A stretch of 64,000 nucleotides of DNA from Paracoccaceae bacterium. GTDB taxonomy: Bacteria; Pseudomonadota; Alphaproteobacteria; Rhodobacterales; Rhodobacteraceae. Every line of letters starts with the position of its first letter. Position 1 is the first letter of the stretch. The notes beneath the pieces are model-generated. The model did not search any database. It was not told where the DNA came from and saw only the letters and a program-made list of their open reading frames with translations. The stretch spans positions 38,005 through 102,004 of the forward strand of contig NVUX02000108.1 of assembly GCA_002402045.2 (NCBI GenBank), read 5' to 3'. Position numbers and translations under genes: made by a program. Below, one piece after another: positions 38,942-47,999 of the stretch.

Positions 38942-41186
38942 GGATTTCCCTCGTTATCGCCATTGGTGGCAGCCGGATACGTGCTTCAGCACCCGCATGA
39001 TCAAACCCCGCAAAAACCGGAGCGGTCAGCAATTCAAGTGTGCCACCATGTTCTTCTATTATCTTCTTAACAATCGGCAAGCCCAGCCCGGTGCCGTTGT
39101 CTCTGTGGGTAACATATGGCTCAAACAGCCGCGCGCGATCATTGGGCAGGCCGATGCCGTTATCCTGAATTTTCAGGGTCAGTTCCCCGTCCTCAACTTC
39201 GAGAATAGTGTTGACAATACCATTGCATTTTCCATGCTTTTTCACTCTACTATCAATAGCTTCGCCTGCGTTCTTCAACAAGTTTGTCATAGCTTGGTTT
39301 AGCATGGTGCCATCTGCCACAATCTCAACAGGCTCTGCGGGCAATTTGCTCGTAAATGTCAGATCTGGCCGACCAGTTTGCGCGAGCAGTACCACCCCGT
39401 TTATCAGCTTTATCAAATCAAGCGGCTTTGGTTCGGGCGCAGGCATACGGGCAAATTTGGAAAACTCATCAACTATGCGGCGCAGGTCGTTGGTTTGGCG
39501 CACAATCACATCACTGAGCTGAGAAAGGGTTTCAGAATCCTCGACCTGCGGCCCGAATTTTCGTTTAATTCGCTCTGCTGAAAGCTGTATTGGTGTCAGC
39601 GGATTTTTTATTTCATGCGCGATACGCCGGGCAACATCGCCCCAAGCCGCCATTCTTTGTGCCGAGACCAGATCACTAACATCATCAAACGTAACCACAA
39701 ATCCTTCAACCTTGCCCCCTTGGGGATGCCGCGCCGCCATGCGCACCAATAGAGTTTCCGTAACGCCAAGCCGCGTAATTTTCACCTCGCCCTGTACCAC
39801 ATCCTGCCCGCGCGCCAGCAGTCGTTCAAAAAGCGTGCCAAATTCGGGTGTAAGCTCAGAGAGCGCCCTGCCCTCACTGTCTTCAACATCCAGCATCCGG
39901 ATCGCCGCAGCGTTAATAAATTCGATATTTCCACCTTGGTCCAACCCGATAACACCGGCCGTAACCGATGAAAGCACAGAATCAAACAAGCGCCGCTGTT
40001 GCTCGGTGGTTTCATTTACTGAAATCAACGCGTCCCTCTGGCTTCGAAGTTGGCGTGTCATCCGGTTAAACACCCGCCCAAGCATCGCAATTTCGTCATC
40101 GCCCTCTTCTTCACGCACCCGCACATTCAAATCACCGCCCGCAACCCGCTGCACCGCACTCGCCAGCCGCCCAACCGGCCGAGAGAGTCTTTCGGCAAAC
40201 CAAAGCCCAAGCCACATGGCCGCCAGAATAACAACCACCGCAAAGCCAAGGTAGATAAGCGCAAATTCAAACACCAACCGTCCACGGTCAGCCTCAAGCT
40301 GCTGATAAAGAATAACCGTGGCTTTGGTTTCATCAAGCAGGTTTAAAATATCGCCGTTTACATCTCGGGTAACATAAAGATACCGGTCAGAATAACCGGC
40401 CAAAGGCATTAGCGCCCTAAATTCGCTATTCTCCCAATCTTCAATCAAAACCGTTTCGCCAGATCTTACCCGCAAAATCTCGTTTTGATTGGGGGCCTCA
40501 TAATCAAATAAATAGCTCCGCGTTCCCCGCGCCACAATTTTCGAAGCGCCATCAATAACAAAGGCCTCTGCCAGCGTTTTTTGCATGGTGTCTTGCCCAC
40601 GAGAAAGCGCGTCTCGCATTTCTCCGGCACCCACAAAATTATACATCGGCCGCTGGCGCTCAATGAAATTGGCCAGAAAAGCGGCGTCAGAGGTTAGGGT
40701 CGCCCTATGCTCCTGTTCATAGGCCTGCGCCGATTCCAAAGAGTTTCCGACAACCTGCTGAACTCTGGTGGAAAACCAGCCTTCCAGTCCGAAATTCAGG
40801 GTGAGCGTCGCAAAAATAGCCACTAAAACGGTCGGGATCAGCGCAATAACGCTAAATACGGTTGAAAGCCGCATATGCAGCTTGGACCCCGCAGAGCGCG
40901 AGCGCCGCGCTGCAATAATCCGCACAATGCGGCGCGCTACGAATGTTGCCAAAATCAGGGTATAAACCACATCCGCGAGTAAAATGATTCGGAGCAGTTG
41001 TGGGTTGGCGGGGCCATTAAATGCCCCCAAGAGCAAAGCGGTGCTAAGGGTTAAAACCGGGCCAGCGACCACTAAAAGTAGGGTCAAATAGGTTTTAACC
41101 ACGCGGCTTCGTTGCCAACGCCCAAGGCGCTGCAAGCCATTCTCCACCACATTTTGTTGCAATTCGGCCACAGAATCCGCGCTCAA
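38934..41186 (-). CDS. ntrY: Sensor histidine kinase NtrY
   Basis: Membrane kinase of about 750 residues. N-terminal helices, a periplasmic sensor region (about 145-310), a further helix, a HAMP domain (LSRPVGRLASAVQRVAGG), a PAS domain, then the phospho-acceptor His524 in RRIAHEIKNPLTPIQLSAER and the ATPase domain (NLLKNAGEAI, DNGTGLGLPIVKKII). It phosphorylates NtrX. The listed start is TTG 41186; a TTG further in with GGTGGAG before it is another option, so the first 17 residues are uncertain. It starts 20 bases after ntrC. Confidence 0.93.
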   Translation of the reverse strand: MSADSVAELQQNVVENGLQRLGRWQRSRVVKTYLTLLLVVAGPVLTLSTALLLGAFNGPANPQLLRIILLADVVYTLILATFVARRIVRIIAARRSRSAGSKLHMRLSTVFSVIALIPTVLVAIFATLTLNFGLEGWFSTRVQQVVGNSLESAQAYEQEHRATLTSDAAFLANFIERQRPMYNFVGAGEMRDALSRGQDTMQKTLAEAFVIDGASKIVARGTRSYLFDYEAPNQNEILRVRSGETVLIEDWENSEFRALMPLAGYSDRYLYVTRDVNGDILNLLDETKATVILYQQLEADRGRLVFEFALIYLGFAVVVILAAMWLGLWFAERLSRPVGRLASAVQRVAGGDLNVRVREEEGDDEIAMLGRVFNRMTRQLRSQRDALISVNETTEQQRRLFDSVLSSVTAGVIGLDQGGNIEFINAAAIRMLDVEDSEGRALSELTPEFGTLFERLLARGQDVVQGEVKITRLGVTETLLVRMAARHPQGGKVEGFVVTFDDVSDLVSAQRMAAWGDVARRIAHEIKNPLTPIQLSAERIKRKFGPQVEDSETLSQLSDVIVRQTNDLRRIVDEFSKFARMPAPEPKPLDLIKLINGVVLLAQTGRPDLTFTSKLPAEPVEIVADGTMLNQAMTNLLKNAGEAIDSRVKKHGKCNGIVNTILEVEDGELTLKIQDNGIGLPNDRARLFEPYVTHRDNGTGLGLPIVKKIIEEHGGTLELLTAPVFAGFDHAGAEARIRLPPMAITREIHE

Positions 41187-41205
41187 AGCTAATACTGTTG
41201 CAATA

Positions 41206-42585
41206 TTACATCATTTTTTTGCTGCGCAAAACCTCAATATCCAATTCACGGATTTTCTTACGTAGCGTATTACGATTAATACCAAGTAAATCTGCGGCTT
41301 TCAGCTGGTTTCCACCCGTTGCTTGCAAGCTCAGGATGATCAGCGGACGCTCAACTTCACGGATAATTTTGTCATACAGCCCGGGCGGCGGCAATGTGCC
41401 GGTATGAAGCGAAAAGTAGTGCCTTAGATGCGCTTCTACCGATGCCGATAGCTTTTGATGATGCTCCGGTTCCTTCGGGCCGAGCTCCATGTGTGAAGCC
41501 AGCTCTCGCCGAATGATTTGCGCACCAATTTCTTCCTCGGGGCACAGCACGGTTAGCCGCTTTATAAAATTTTCCAACTCCCGAACATTGCCTGTCCAGA
41601 CATGGGAGCGAAGATGGTCAAGTGCTTCGGGCGTAATGGTTTTTCGCGGCAGCCCTTCTTTGGCCGCTTGCGCTAAAAAATGCCGCGAAAGATCGGGGAT
41701 GTCTTCCAAGCGTTCCGCCAGCCTTGGCAGCCTGATCGGCACAACATTAAGCCTGAAAAACAAATCTTCGCGAAATTTTCCGTCGGCCACAAGGGTTTGC
41801 AGATCTTGCTTTGTTGAGGCCACCACCCGCACATCGTCTGCACCCTGCCCTTGCAAAACCCGCAGCAGCCGCATTTGCGCGTCCAGCGGCATGTCATCTA
41901 CATTATCAAGAAACAGCGTGCCACCAAATGCCGCCACATAAAGCCCCGAAGGGTTTTCCGGGCTGCCAAACAGCTCCCGCTCAATCATATCAGGCGGGGT
42001 TGCCGCCAGATTAATAGACACAAACGGCGCATTTTTTCTTTGTGAAAAGCTATGAAGCGTACGCGCCACAATCTCTTTTCCGGTGCCGGAATCACCAAAT
42101 ATCATCACCCCAAGATCGGTGTGCGTGAGCCGCGCCAGCACGCGATAAACCTCCTGCATCAGCGCTGATCGCCCAACAAGCGGCAGGCGGCTGGCCTCAA
42201 CCGGCGGCTTTGCCGTTGGCCGCGTCTGCTTGGTCGCCTTATTTACCAGCGCTAAAAACGCCGATAAATCAAAGGGTTTGGGCATATAGTCAAATGCACC
42301 AGCTTCACTCGCCCGCACAGCCGTTGTTACGGTGTTTTGCGCCGACATCACGATAATCGGCAAATTTGGCCGCATTTTCAGGATCTTGGGCAGCAGGTCC
42401 AGCGCGTCGCCATCCGGCAGAATCACATCGGTAACAATCACATCGCCCTCGCCCTCTTCCACCCATTTCCACAGGGTTGAAAGGTTGCCGGTGGCCCGCA
42501 CACGGCAGCCCGCGCGCGTAAGCGCTTGCGAAAGCACCGTGCGAATCGAGCGGTCATCATCCGCCACAATAATCGTCCCGTCCAT
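41206..42585 (-). CDS. ntrC: Nitrogen response regulator NtrC (sigma54-independent type)
   Basis: Response regulator of 459 residues. Receiver Asp53 in VIVTDVILPDG; AAA+ domain with Walker A FGDSGTGKE (164-170); C-terminal Fis helix-turn-helix KAADLLGINRNTLRKKIREL. Between ELFG and GGTLFLD there are 13 residues instead of about 21, so the GAFTGA loop is missing. That is the known state of Rhodobacter capsulatus NtrC, which activates sigma70 polymerase. Walker B reads LFLDNVDDM, with Asn228 where the catalytic Glu is expected. It follows ntrB with no gap. Confidence 0.94.
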   Translation of the reverse strand: MDGTIIVADDDRSIRTVLSQALTRAGCRVRATGNLSTLWKWVEEGEGDVIVTDVILPDGDALDLLPKILKMRPNLPIIVMSAQNTVTTAVRASEAGAFDYMPKPFDLSAFLALVNKATKQTRPTAKPPVEASRLPLVGRSALMQEVYRVLARLTHTDLGVMIFGDSGTGKEIVARTLHSFSQRKNAPFVSINLAATPPDMIERELFGSPENPSGLYVAAFGGTLFLDNVDDMPLDAQMRLLRVLQGQGADDVRVVASTKQDLQTLVADGKFREDLFFRLNVVPIRLPRLAERLEDIPDLSRHFLAQAAKEGLPRKTITPEALDHLRSHVWTGNVRELENFIKRLTVLCPEEEIGAQIIRRELASHMELGPKEPEHHQKLSASVEAHLRHYFSLHTGTLPPPGLYDKIIREVERPLIILSLQATGGNQLKAADLLGINRNTLRKKIRELDIEVLRSKKMM

Positions 42586-43647
42586 CTAGTGCTCCTCGCC
42601 TTTCCATACCGGCAATAGCAGCCGAAATTCAGTGCCATTTGCATCTGTTTTGCAATCCACCACGCCGCCATGATCAGCCATGATTTTTGAAACCAAAGCC
42701 AGCCCCAGCCCCGTGCCGCTTGCTTTTGTGCTTACAAATGGCTCAAAAACATCGTCCAGAATACTCAAAGCAATCCCCGGCCCGTTATCCCTCACCGATA
42801 TCTCAATCGGAAGGCTCTGGCTCCGTTTTCCGGGCAATGAAAGCTTCACCCCCGGCCGAAATGTTGTTTTTATGGTAATCACACCACTGTTTGGCGACGC
42901 TTCCGCTGCATTTTTCAGAAGATTAATAATCACTTGTAACAGTTGGTCCGCACTGCCTGCTGTCGGCGGAATTGAAGGATCAAACGCGTCCTTGAAATGC
43001 ATGTGGGCAGCGAAACCGGCCGCAGCTGCGCGTTTAGCACGGTCAATAATATCGTGTATATTCACGGGCTCAATAACCCCCGGCCCCATCTCGCCAAAGG
43101 CTTCCACGCGGTTTACGAGGTCTCCGATTCGTTTGGCCTCGTCTTCAATAACCGCTGTAAGTTCTTGGTCTTCCGCACTCAGACCACCGCGTAAAAGCTG
43201 CGCCGCGCCCGAAATTCCGGCTAACGGATTGCGGATCTCATGCGCCAGCATCGCCGCCATCCCCGCCACGGAGCGCGCCGCGTTGCGGTGCAAAAGCGAG
43301 CGGTCCATTTTATCCGCTATTGATCGAGGATGCATCATCAATAGCACCTCGCCCTCGCCCAGCCGCGTGACCTGCACATTGGCCAATCCGCGCGCCTGCC
43401 CGCCCCAGCCGACCTTTACATCATGTAAAACCACCGAGCGCATGCCGCCTTGCGCCTGTGCCACGGCGTCCTCCACCGCAGAGCCAACACCCGCAAAGTG
43501 CACCAGCAGCCTTCCCAGCATCTGCTTGCGGGACGCCATACAAAACCCCTCCGCAGCATCATTTACCTCGGCAATTACCCCCTCGGCTGCAATCACAAAT
43601 GCGGGAAAGGGCAGAGCCAGCCAAATGGGTTCAAAGCTTCGCTTCAT
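42586..43647 (-). CDS. ntrB: Nitrogen regulation histidine kinase NtrB
   Basis: Soluble kinase/phosphatase of 353 residues acting on NtrC under PII control. An N-terminal PAS domain (to about 115) is followed by the acceptor His136 in AMLAHEIRNPLAGISGAAQ and the ATPase domain with NLLKNAAEASP, RDNGPGI and GTGLGLALVSKI. Its ATG overlaps the dusB stop codon, and ntrC follows directly. Confidence 0.96.
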   Translation of the reverse strand: MKRSFEPIWLALPFPAFVIAAEGVIAEVNDAAEGFCMASRKQMLGRLLVHFAGVGSAVEDAVAQAQGGMRSVVLHDVKVGWGGQARGLANVQVTRLGEGEVLLMMHPRSIADKMDRSLLHRNAARSVAGMAAMLAHEIRNPLAGISGAAQLLRGGLSAEDQELTAVIEDEAKRIGDLVNRVEAFGEMGPGVIEPVNIHDIIDRAKRAAAAGFAAHMHFKDAFDPSIPPTAGSADQLLQVIINLLKNAAEASPNSGVITIKTTFRPGVKLSLPGKRSQSLPIEISVRDNGPGIALSILDDVFEPFVSTKASGTGLGLALVSKIMADHGGVVDCKTDANGTEFRLLLPVWKGEEH

Positions 43648-44597
43648 GCCGCTTTCCTTTCACCCAAAAAGGCCTTCAATTCGCGCATTACATGAGCGGG
43701 TTCCTCAATTCGCACCAGCGCGCTTCTCAGGGCCGCGCCGCCTTCAAGCGGTTGCAAATACCAGCCCAGATGTTTTCGCATATTCAGTAATCCGATATGG
43801 GGCCCATAAAAAGAAAGCATGGATTCGTAATGGGTTAGGATAATATCTTCAAGGTTCACAACCGGGTTTAACCCCTGCAATTCCGCCAGCATCCATGGCT
43901 TGCCCCGCGCCCCGCGGCCCACCATTATCGCATCTGCACCCGATTGCTTGAGCGCCATTTTCGCGCTTGATGCATCCACAATATCACCGTTAACCACCAC
44001 AGGAATATTCACCGCAGTTTTCACTTTTGCCACGGCCGCCCAATCAGCTTTACCCTTGTAAAACTGACAGCGCGTGCGGCCGTGAATGGTAATCATTTTC
44101 ACCCCCGCCGCCTCGGCCCGCGCGGAAATCGCATCTGCATTATGGTTATCATCCCAGCCCAGCCGCATTTTCACGCTCACCGGCACATCCACAGCCGCCA
44201 CCACGGCCTCGATCAGCCGCAGCGCGTGGTCTGGCTCCCGCATCAGCGCCGAACCAGAATACCCGCTCGTAACCTTTTTAGCCGGGCAGCCCATGTTAAT
44301 ATCCACCATCCGCGCCCCGAGGCCGACAAGCATTTTGGCGCTTTCCGCCATCCAATGCGCCTCACGCCCCGCAATTTGTACGGCTGTCTGGCCATTGCCC
44401 AGCCCCAGCTCAGCGCGGTTATGCACATCTGTCCGTTTTTTCGCCTGCGCCAGCTCTTGGCTTGCAATCATTTCCGAAACCACAAGCCCTGCGCCAAAGC
44501 CCAGCACGAGGTTTCGAAACGGCAGATCACTGATTCCGGCCATTGGTGCCAAAAAAACAGGCGGACTAACCGGAAAGTTGCTGAAATCGAGTGGCAA
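43644..44597 (-). CDS. dusB: tRNA-dihydrouridine synthase (NifR3/DusB)
   Basis: FMN-dependent reductase making dihydrouridine in tRNA, 317 residues. FLAPMAGISDLPFRN at the N-terminus binds FMN; the catalytic cysteine is in NMGCPAKKVTSGYSGSALM; KMRLGWDD and TIHGRTRCQFYKG follow. In Rhodobacter this gene is nifR3, first in the nifR3-ntrB-ntrC operon, exactly as here. TTG 44597 is preferred because AAGGA lies eight bases upstream and it gives the family N-terminus; the frame also opens at TTG 44648. Confidence 0.94.
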   Translation of the reverse strand: MPLDFSNFPVSPPVFLAPMAGISDLPFRNLVLGFGAGLVVSEMIASQELAQAKKRTDVHNRAELGLGNGQTAVQIAGREAHWMAESAKMLVGLGARMVDINMGCPAKKVTSGYSGSALMREPDHALRLIEAVVAAVDVPVSVKMRLGWDDNHNADAISARAEAAGVKMITIHGRTRCQFYKGKADWAAVAKVKTAVNIPVVVNGDIVDASSAKMALKQSGADAIMVGRGARGKPWMLAELQGLNPVVNLEDIILTHYESMLSFYGPHIGLLNMRKHLGWYLQPLEGGAALRSALVRIEEPAHVMRELKAFLGERKAA

Positions 44598-44699
44598 ATG
44601 CTTAATCCTTGTGCAGACAAGCTGGTGTAGCCGTTCAAGGCGAGCCAATCAAGGGGCAATAACCGTTGTTGGCCTGCCTGTATTGCGCTAAAAGGCCTC

Positions 44700-45845
44700 A
44701 TGAGCAAAACCGTTTCCGCCCTTATTGTTGCTGCTGGCCGAGGCACCCGCGCGGGCGCTGGCCTGCCCAAGCAATACCGGCCCTTGCAGGGCAAGCCGGT
44801 TTTGCGGCACACGCTATCCGCCTTGTTGGCGCATAAAAATATCCGTGACATTCAGGTGGTCATCCACCCCGATGATGTAGCGCTTTACGAGGCAGCCGTA
44901 GCCGGCCTTCCCCGCCTTCTCCCGCCGGTTTTTGGCGGTAATACCCGCTCCGTAAGTGTGCTAAATGGCCTAGAGGCGCTTGCCAAAGACGCACCCGAAA
45001 TCGTGCTCATACACGATGCCGCCCGCCCCTTCCTGCCGCTCGGAATTATCGACAACCTGCTGGCGGCCTTGCACAGTACAAAAGGGGCCTTCCCCGCCCT
45101 TCCCGTGGTGGATGCCCTCTGGCATGGCGATCAAGGCAAGGCAATTTCGCCGCATAGCCGCGCCAACCTTTACCGCGCCCAAACGCCCCAAGCCTTTGAT
45201 TTTAAAACCATTATAAACGCCCACTACACCGCTACCGATCCGGCAGATGACGACGTGGCACTGGCCCGCGCTCATGGTATTGAGGTAGCGATTGTAGAAG
45301 GTGACGAGCGCAATTATAAGCTCACCACGCAGGCTGATTTTGCCCGCGCTGAAAGGGAGATGCAAATGGATATTCGCACCGGAAACGGGTTTGATGTGCA
45401 CGCCTTTACCGAGGGAAACACGGTTATTCTATGCGGGTTGAAAATCCCGCATAGCCACGCTCTGCTTGGCCATTCAGACGCCGATGTGGCTATGCACGCC
45501 ATCACAGACGCGCTGTTTGGGGCCATTGCCGAAGGCGATATCGGCCAATGGTTTCCGCCTTCAGAAGCTGAGTGGAAAGGCGCCGCCTCCGATATTTTCC
45601 TGCTGAAAGCGGTAGAGCGGGTGGCGGCCCGAGGCTTCACCATATGCAATATTGATTGCACAATCATTTGCGAGGCCCCTAAAATTGGTCCGCACGCAGC
45701 AACCATGCGCGCCGAAATCGCCCGTCTAACAGGCATCACGCTAGACCGTGTGTCCGTTAAGGCCACAACCTCGGAAAAGCTCGGGTTTACTGGCCGAAAA
45801 GAAGGTATTGCCGCCATGGCCACAGCAACATTGGTGAAATTATGA
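44700..45845 (+). CDS. ispDF: Bifunctional IspD/IspF of the MEP isoprenoid pathway
   Basis: Fusion of 381 residues. Residues 1-220 are the IspD cytidylyltransferase (ALIVAAGRGTRAGAGLPKQY; LIHDAARPFL), making CDP-methylerythritol. Residues from about 223 are IspF, the 2-C-methyl-D-erythritol 2,4-cyclodiphosphate synthase: TGNGFDVHAF with metal ligands Asp and His, LLGHSDADVAMHAITDAL and KATTSEKLGFTGR. The intervening IspE step is encoded elsewhere. Divergent from dusB and overlapping pgpA by four bases. Confidence 0.97.
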   Translation: MSKTVSALIVAAGRGTRAGAGLPKQYRPLQGKPVLRHTLSALLAHKNIRDIQVVIHPDDVALYEAAVAGLPRLLPPVFGGNTRSVSVLNGLEALAKDAPEIVLIHDAARPFLPLGIIDNLLAALHSTKGAFPALPVVDALWHGDQGKAISPHSRANLYRAQTPQAFDFKTIINAHYTATDPADDDVALARAHGIEVAIVEGDERNYKLTTQADFARAEREMQMDIRTGNGFDVHAFTEGNTVILCGLKIPHSHALLGHSDADVAMHAITDALFGAIAEGDIGQWFPPSEAEWKGAASDIFLLKAVERVAARGFTICNIDCTIICEAPKIGPHAATMRAEIARLTGITLDRVSVKATTSEKLGFTGRKEGIAAMATATLVKL

Positions 45846-46336
45846 GCAGAATTATTGCAACTGTTTTCGGCATCGGCCTTATCCCCCTTGCCCCCGGCAC
45901 ATGGGGCAGCCTTGCGGCCATTCCTATGGCCTATGGCATTCACTATCTCGGCGGTTTTCCCGCCCTGCTCATCGCGACCATCGCGGTGTATTTCCTCGGC
46001 CTCTGGGCCACCACAGAGGTCACGCGCGGCACCGACAACCACGACCCCTCCGAGATTGTGATCGACGAGGTTGCTGGCCAGTGGACAGCCCTTCTGGGCG
46101 TTTCCGCAGGCCTATGGTTTGCCGGCGTCCCGAGCCACATATTTCCCTACCCCGGCTGGGTCAGCGCCTTTGTGCTGTTCCGCCTGTTTGATATTTGGAA
46201 GCCATGGCTGGTAGGCTGGGCAGACCGAAAAACCACCCCCACTGGCGTAATGCTTGATGATATTATCGCCGGGATTTTCGCGATGGTATTCACCGTGGCG
46301 GCGGCAGGCATTTATCACGGGCTGATCATGCAATGA
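45842..46336 (+). CDS. pgpA: Phosphatidylglycerophosphatase A
   Basis: Membrane phosphatase of 164 residues that forms phosphatidylglycerol. The metal-binding motif HDPSEIVIDEVAGQW and the RLFDIWKPWLVGWAD helix are family signatures; three or four helices surround them, and DDIIAGIF is near the C-terminus. It overlaps both ispDF and cinA by four bases (ATGA), so the three genes are translated as a chain. Confidence 0.94.
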   Translation: MSRIIATVFGIGLIPLAPGTWGSLAAIPMAYGIHYLGGFPALLIATIAVYFLGLWATTEVTRGTDNHDPSEIVIDEVAGQWTALLGVSAGLWFAGVPSHIFPYPGWVSAFVLFRLFDIWKPWLVGWADRKTTPTGVMLDDIIAGIFAMVFTVAAAGIYHGLIMQ

Positions 46337-46803
46337 CTCTCGCTGCCGAGGTCATCTCAACCGCCCGCGCCGCGGGGCTTAAAATTTCGACAGCTGAGAG
46401 CTGCACCGGCGGCATGCTGGCCGCCGCCCTCACCGATATTTCCGGCGCATCTTCCGTGTTTGACCGTGGTTTTATCACCTATTCCTACGCGTCCAAGCCT
46501 GAAATGCTCGGGATATCTCCAGAAACGCTGGCGGCCCACGGGGCTGTTAGCGGAGAAGCTGTGGCGCAAATGGCAACGGGTGCGCTGGCCAATAGTGATG
46601 CGGATATTGCCGTGGCGATCACCGGTATTGCCGGGCCGCAAGCGGGTAACACCAAGCCTGAGGGGCTGGTTTGGTTTGCGGTTGCTACAAATGCGGGCAC
46701 TCAAACGACGAAGTGCGAGTTTGGCGCAATTGGCCGTGCCAATGTGCGGCAAGCCAGCGTTGAAAAGGCGCTGAACCTATTGCTTAGCGCCATAAAGCGC
46801 TAA
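46333..46803 (+). CDS. CinA C-terminal-domain nicotinamide-nucleotide amidase
   Basis: A 156-residue stand-alone CinA/PncC domain that deamidates nicotinamide mononucleotide to recycle NAD. Family motifs are TAESCTGGMLAAALTDISGA, which holds the catalytic serine, and AVAITGIAGPQAG; the ending RQASVEKALNLLL is also conserved. Coupled to pgpA by ATGA. Its last 27 bases overlap the 3' end of the convergent coq10-family gene. Confidence 0.9.
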   Translation: MTLAAEVISTARAAGLKISTAESCTGGMLAAALTDISGASSVFDRGFITYSYASKPEMLGISPETLAAHGAVSGEAVAQMATGALANSDADIAVAITGIAGPQAGNTKPEGLVWFAVATNAGTQTTKCEFGAIGRANVRQASVEKALNLLLSAIKR

Positions 46804-47229
46804 GGCGCGGTCTTCAAACGCCTTAACGATCCGCCGCATGGCCTCGCCAAAAACCACACCAATAATGCCTTGCAGAATTTTGGATTTAAACTCGAAATCC
46901 ACATGAAAATCGGCCATACAGCCGTTTTCATCCGGCCGAAAATGCCAATAATTCACAAGGTACTTAAATGGCCCGTCCAAATACTCAACTTCGATCTTGT
47001 GGCTCTCGGGGTGCATGGTTACGCGGCTGGTAAACCGCTCCCGAAACAGCTTGAACGAGATTATCAGGTCAGCCTCCACCACCTTGCCATCTTCCGTTTT
47101 CCGCTCACTTCGTATCCGTGCCGCAGAGCACCACGGCAGAAATTCGGGGTATTTTCCGATATCCGCCACTAGATCAAACATCTGCTGCGGGGTATAGGGC
47201 ATGGGGCGGTTTTCAGAATGAGTAGGCAT
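46777..47229 (-). CDS. Coq10/RatA-family START-like lipid-binding protein
   Basis: A 150-residue SRPBCC/START-like protein. MPYTPQQMFDLVADIGKYPEFLPWCSAARI is the family beginning (long first helix and the PWC turn); HKIEVEYLDGPFKYLVNYWHF and FEFKSKILQGIIG follow. Coq10 homologues bind ubiquinone and are needed for respiration in mitochondria; bacterial RatA binds 50S subunits in Escherichia coli. The alphaproteobacterial form is best linked to ubiquinone. Its end overlaps cinA antisense; it is divergent from hpt. Confidence 0.88.
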   Translation of the reverse strand: MPTHSENRPMPYTPQQMFDLVADIGKYPEFLPWCSAARIRSERKTEDGKVVEADLIISFKLFRERFTSRVTMHPESHKIEVEYLDGPFKYLVNYWHFRPDENGCMADFHVDFEFKSKILQGIIGVVFGEAMRRIVKAFEDRALALYGAKQ

Positions 47230-47298
47230 TTTGTCTCTCTGGGGTGACGTGGGGCGTTAGCTACCATAAAGTGCCTACGAATCAAAAGGGCAAGCTGT

Positions 47299-47835
47299 AT
47301 GCACTCAAATTATGAAATAGATGAAATGATCTCGGCAAAATCCATTGCCGCGCGGGTTGAAGAACTGGCCAAGGAGATTTCGGAGCATTTTGCAGGCACT
47401 GACAAGCTGGTGGTTGTCGGCCTGTTGCGCGGGAGCTTTATCTTTATCGCAGATCTCGTGCGCGAGCTGGAGCTGCCGGTAGAGGTCGATTTTCTGGAAG
47501 CCAGTTCTTATGGCAACGCCACTGAAAGCTCCAGAGAAGTCCGTATTCTCAAAGACTTACGCGGCGAGATTGAAGGACGGGATGTGCTGGTGGTGGAAGA
47601 TATCGTAGATACCGGCCATACACTCCACCACGTTTTGCACCTGTTGGAAGCCCGTAAACCAGCCCGATTAATGACCTGCGCATTGCTTGATAAACCCTCG
47701 CGGCGGGAAACCGGCGTAAAAGCTGATTTTATCGGTTTTGAAATTCCCGACAAGTTTGTGGTTGGCTATGGCATCGATTATGCACAAAGAAACCGAAACC
47801 TGCCCTATATCGGGTCTGTCCGGTTCACCTCATGA
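47299..47835 (+). CDS. hpt: Hypoxanthine phosphoribosyltransferase
   Basis: Purine salvage enzyme (178 residues) forming IMP from hypoxanthine and PRPP. The PRPP-binding motif [15 protein letters not shown] and the [14 protein letters not shown] loop are diagnostic; [20 protein letters not shown] near the end binds the base. IMP feeds guaB at the left of the window. Its TGA overlaps the ATG of a 55-residue membrane protein gene. Confidence 0.95.
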   Translation: MHSNYEIDEMISAKSIAARVEELAKEISEHFAGTDKLVVVGLLRGSFIFIADLVRELELPVEVDFLEASSYGNATESSREVRILKDLRGEIEGRDVLVVEDIVDTGHTLHHVLHLLEARKPARLMTCALLDKPSRRETGVKADFIGFEIPDKFVVGYGIDYAQRNRNLPYIGSVRFTS

Positions 47836-47999
47836 ACCTATTCTGGCTCCTGCGCATGAAACGCTGGAGCCAAAACCCGCCCAGCCCGAAAATGCTAAAG
47901 CTGATAGCGGCGATCGTAATCGCCAGCTTCGCGCTTTATTTCTTCGAGCAAGCCTATGGCTGGCCTGAGTGGCTAACCGTTAACAAAGGCCGCCGCTAG
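47832..47999 (+). CDS. Small membrane protein, 55 aa, coupled to hpt
   Basis: Begins [20 protein letters not shown], then a single hydrophobic helix (about residues 22-42, [17 protein letters not shown]) and a tail with [13 protein letters not shown]. The ATG overlaps the hpt stop (ATGA). The basic-before-helix layout predicts the N-terminus inside. The Trp-rich NPP and PEWL motifs look conserved rather than random. Function unknown. The stop overlaps the convergent lipA stop by four bases. Confidence 0.7.
   Translation: MNLFWLLRMKRWSQNPPSPKMLKLIAAIVIASFALYFFEQAYGWPEWLTVNKGRR

Noticed and set aside
42680..43843. 387-codon plus-strand frame over ntrB
   Set aside because: Antisense to a clear histidine kinase; Ser/Ala-rich shadow.
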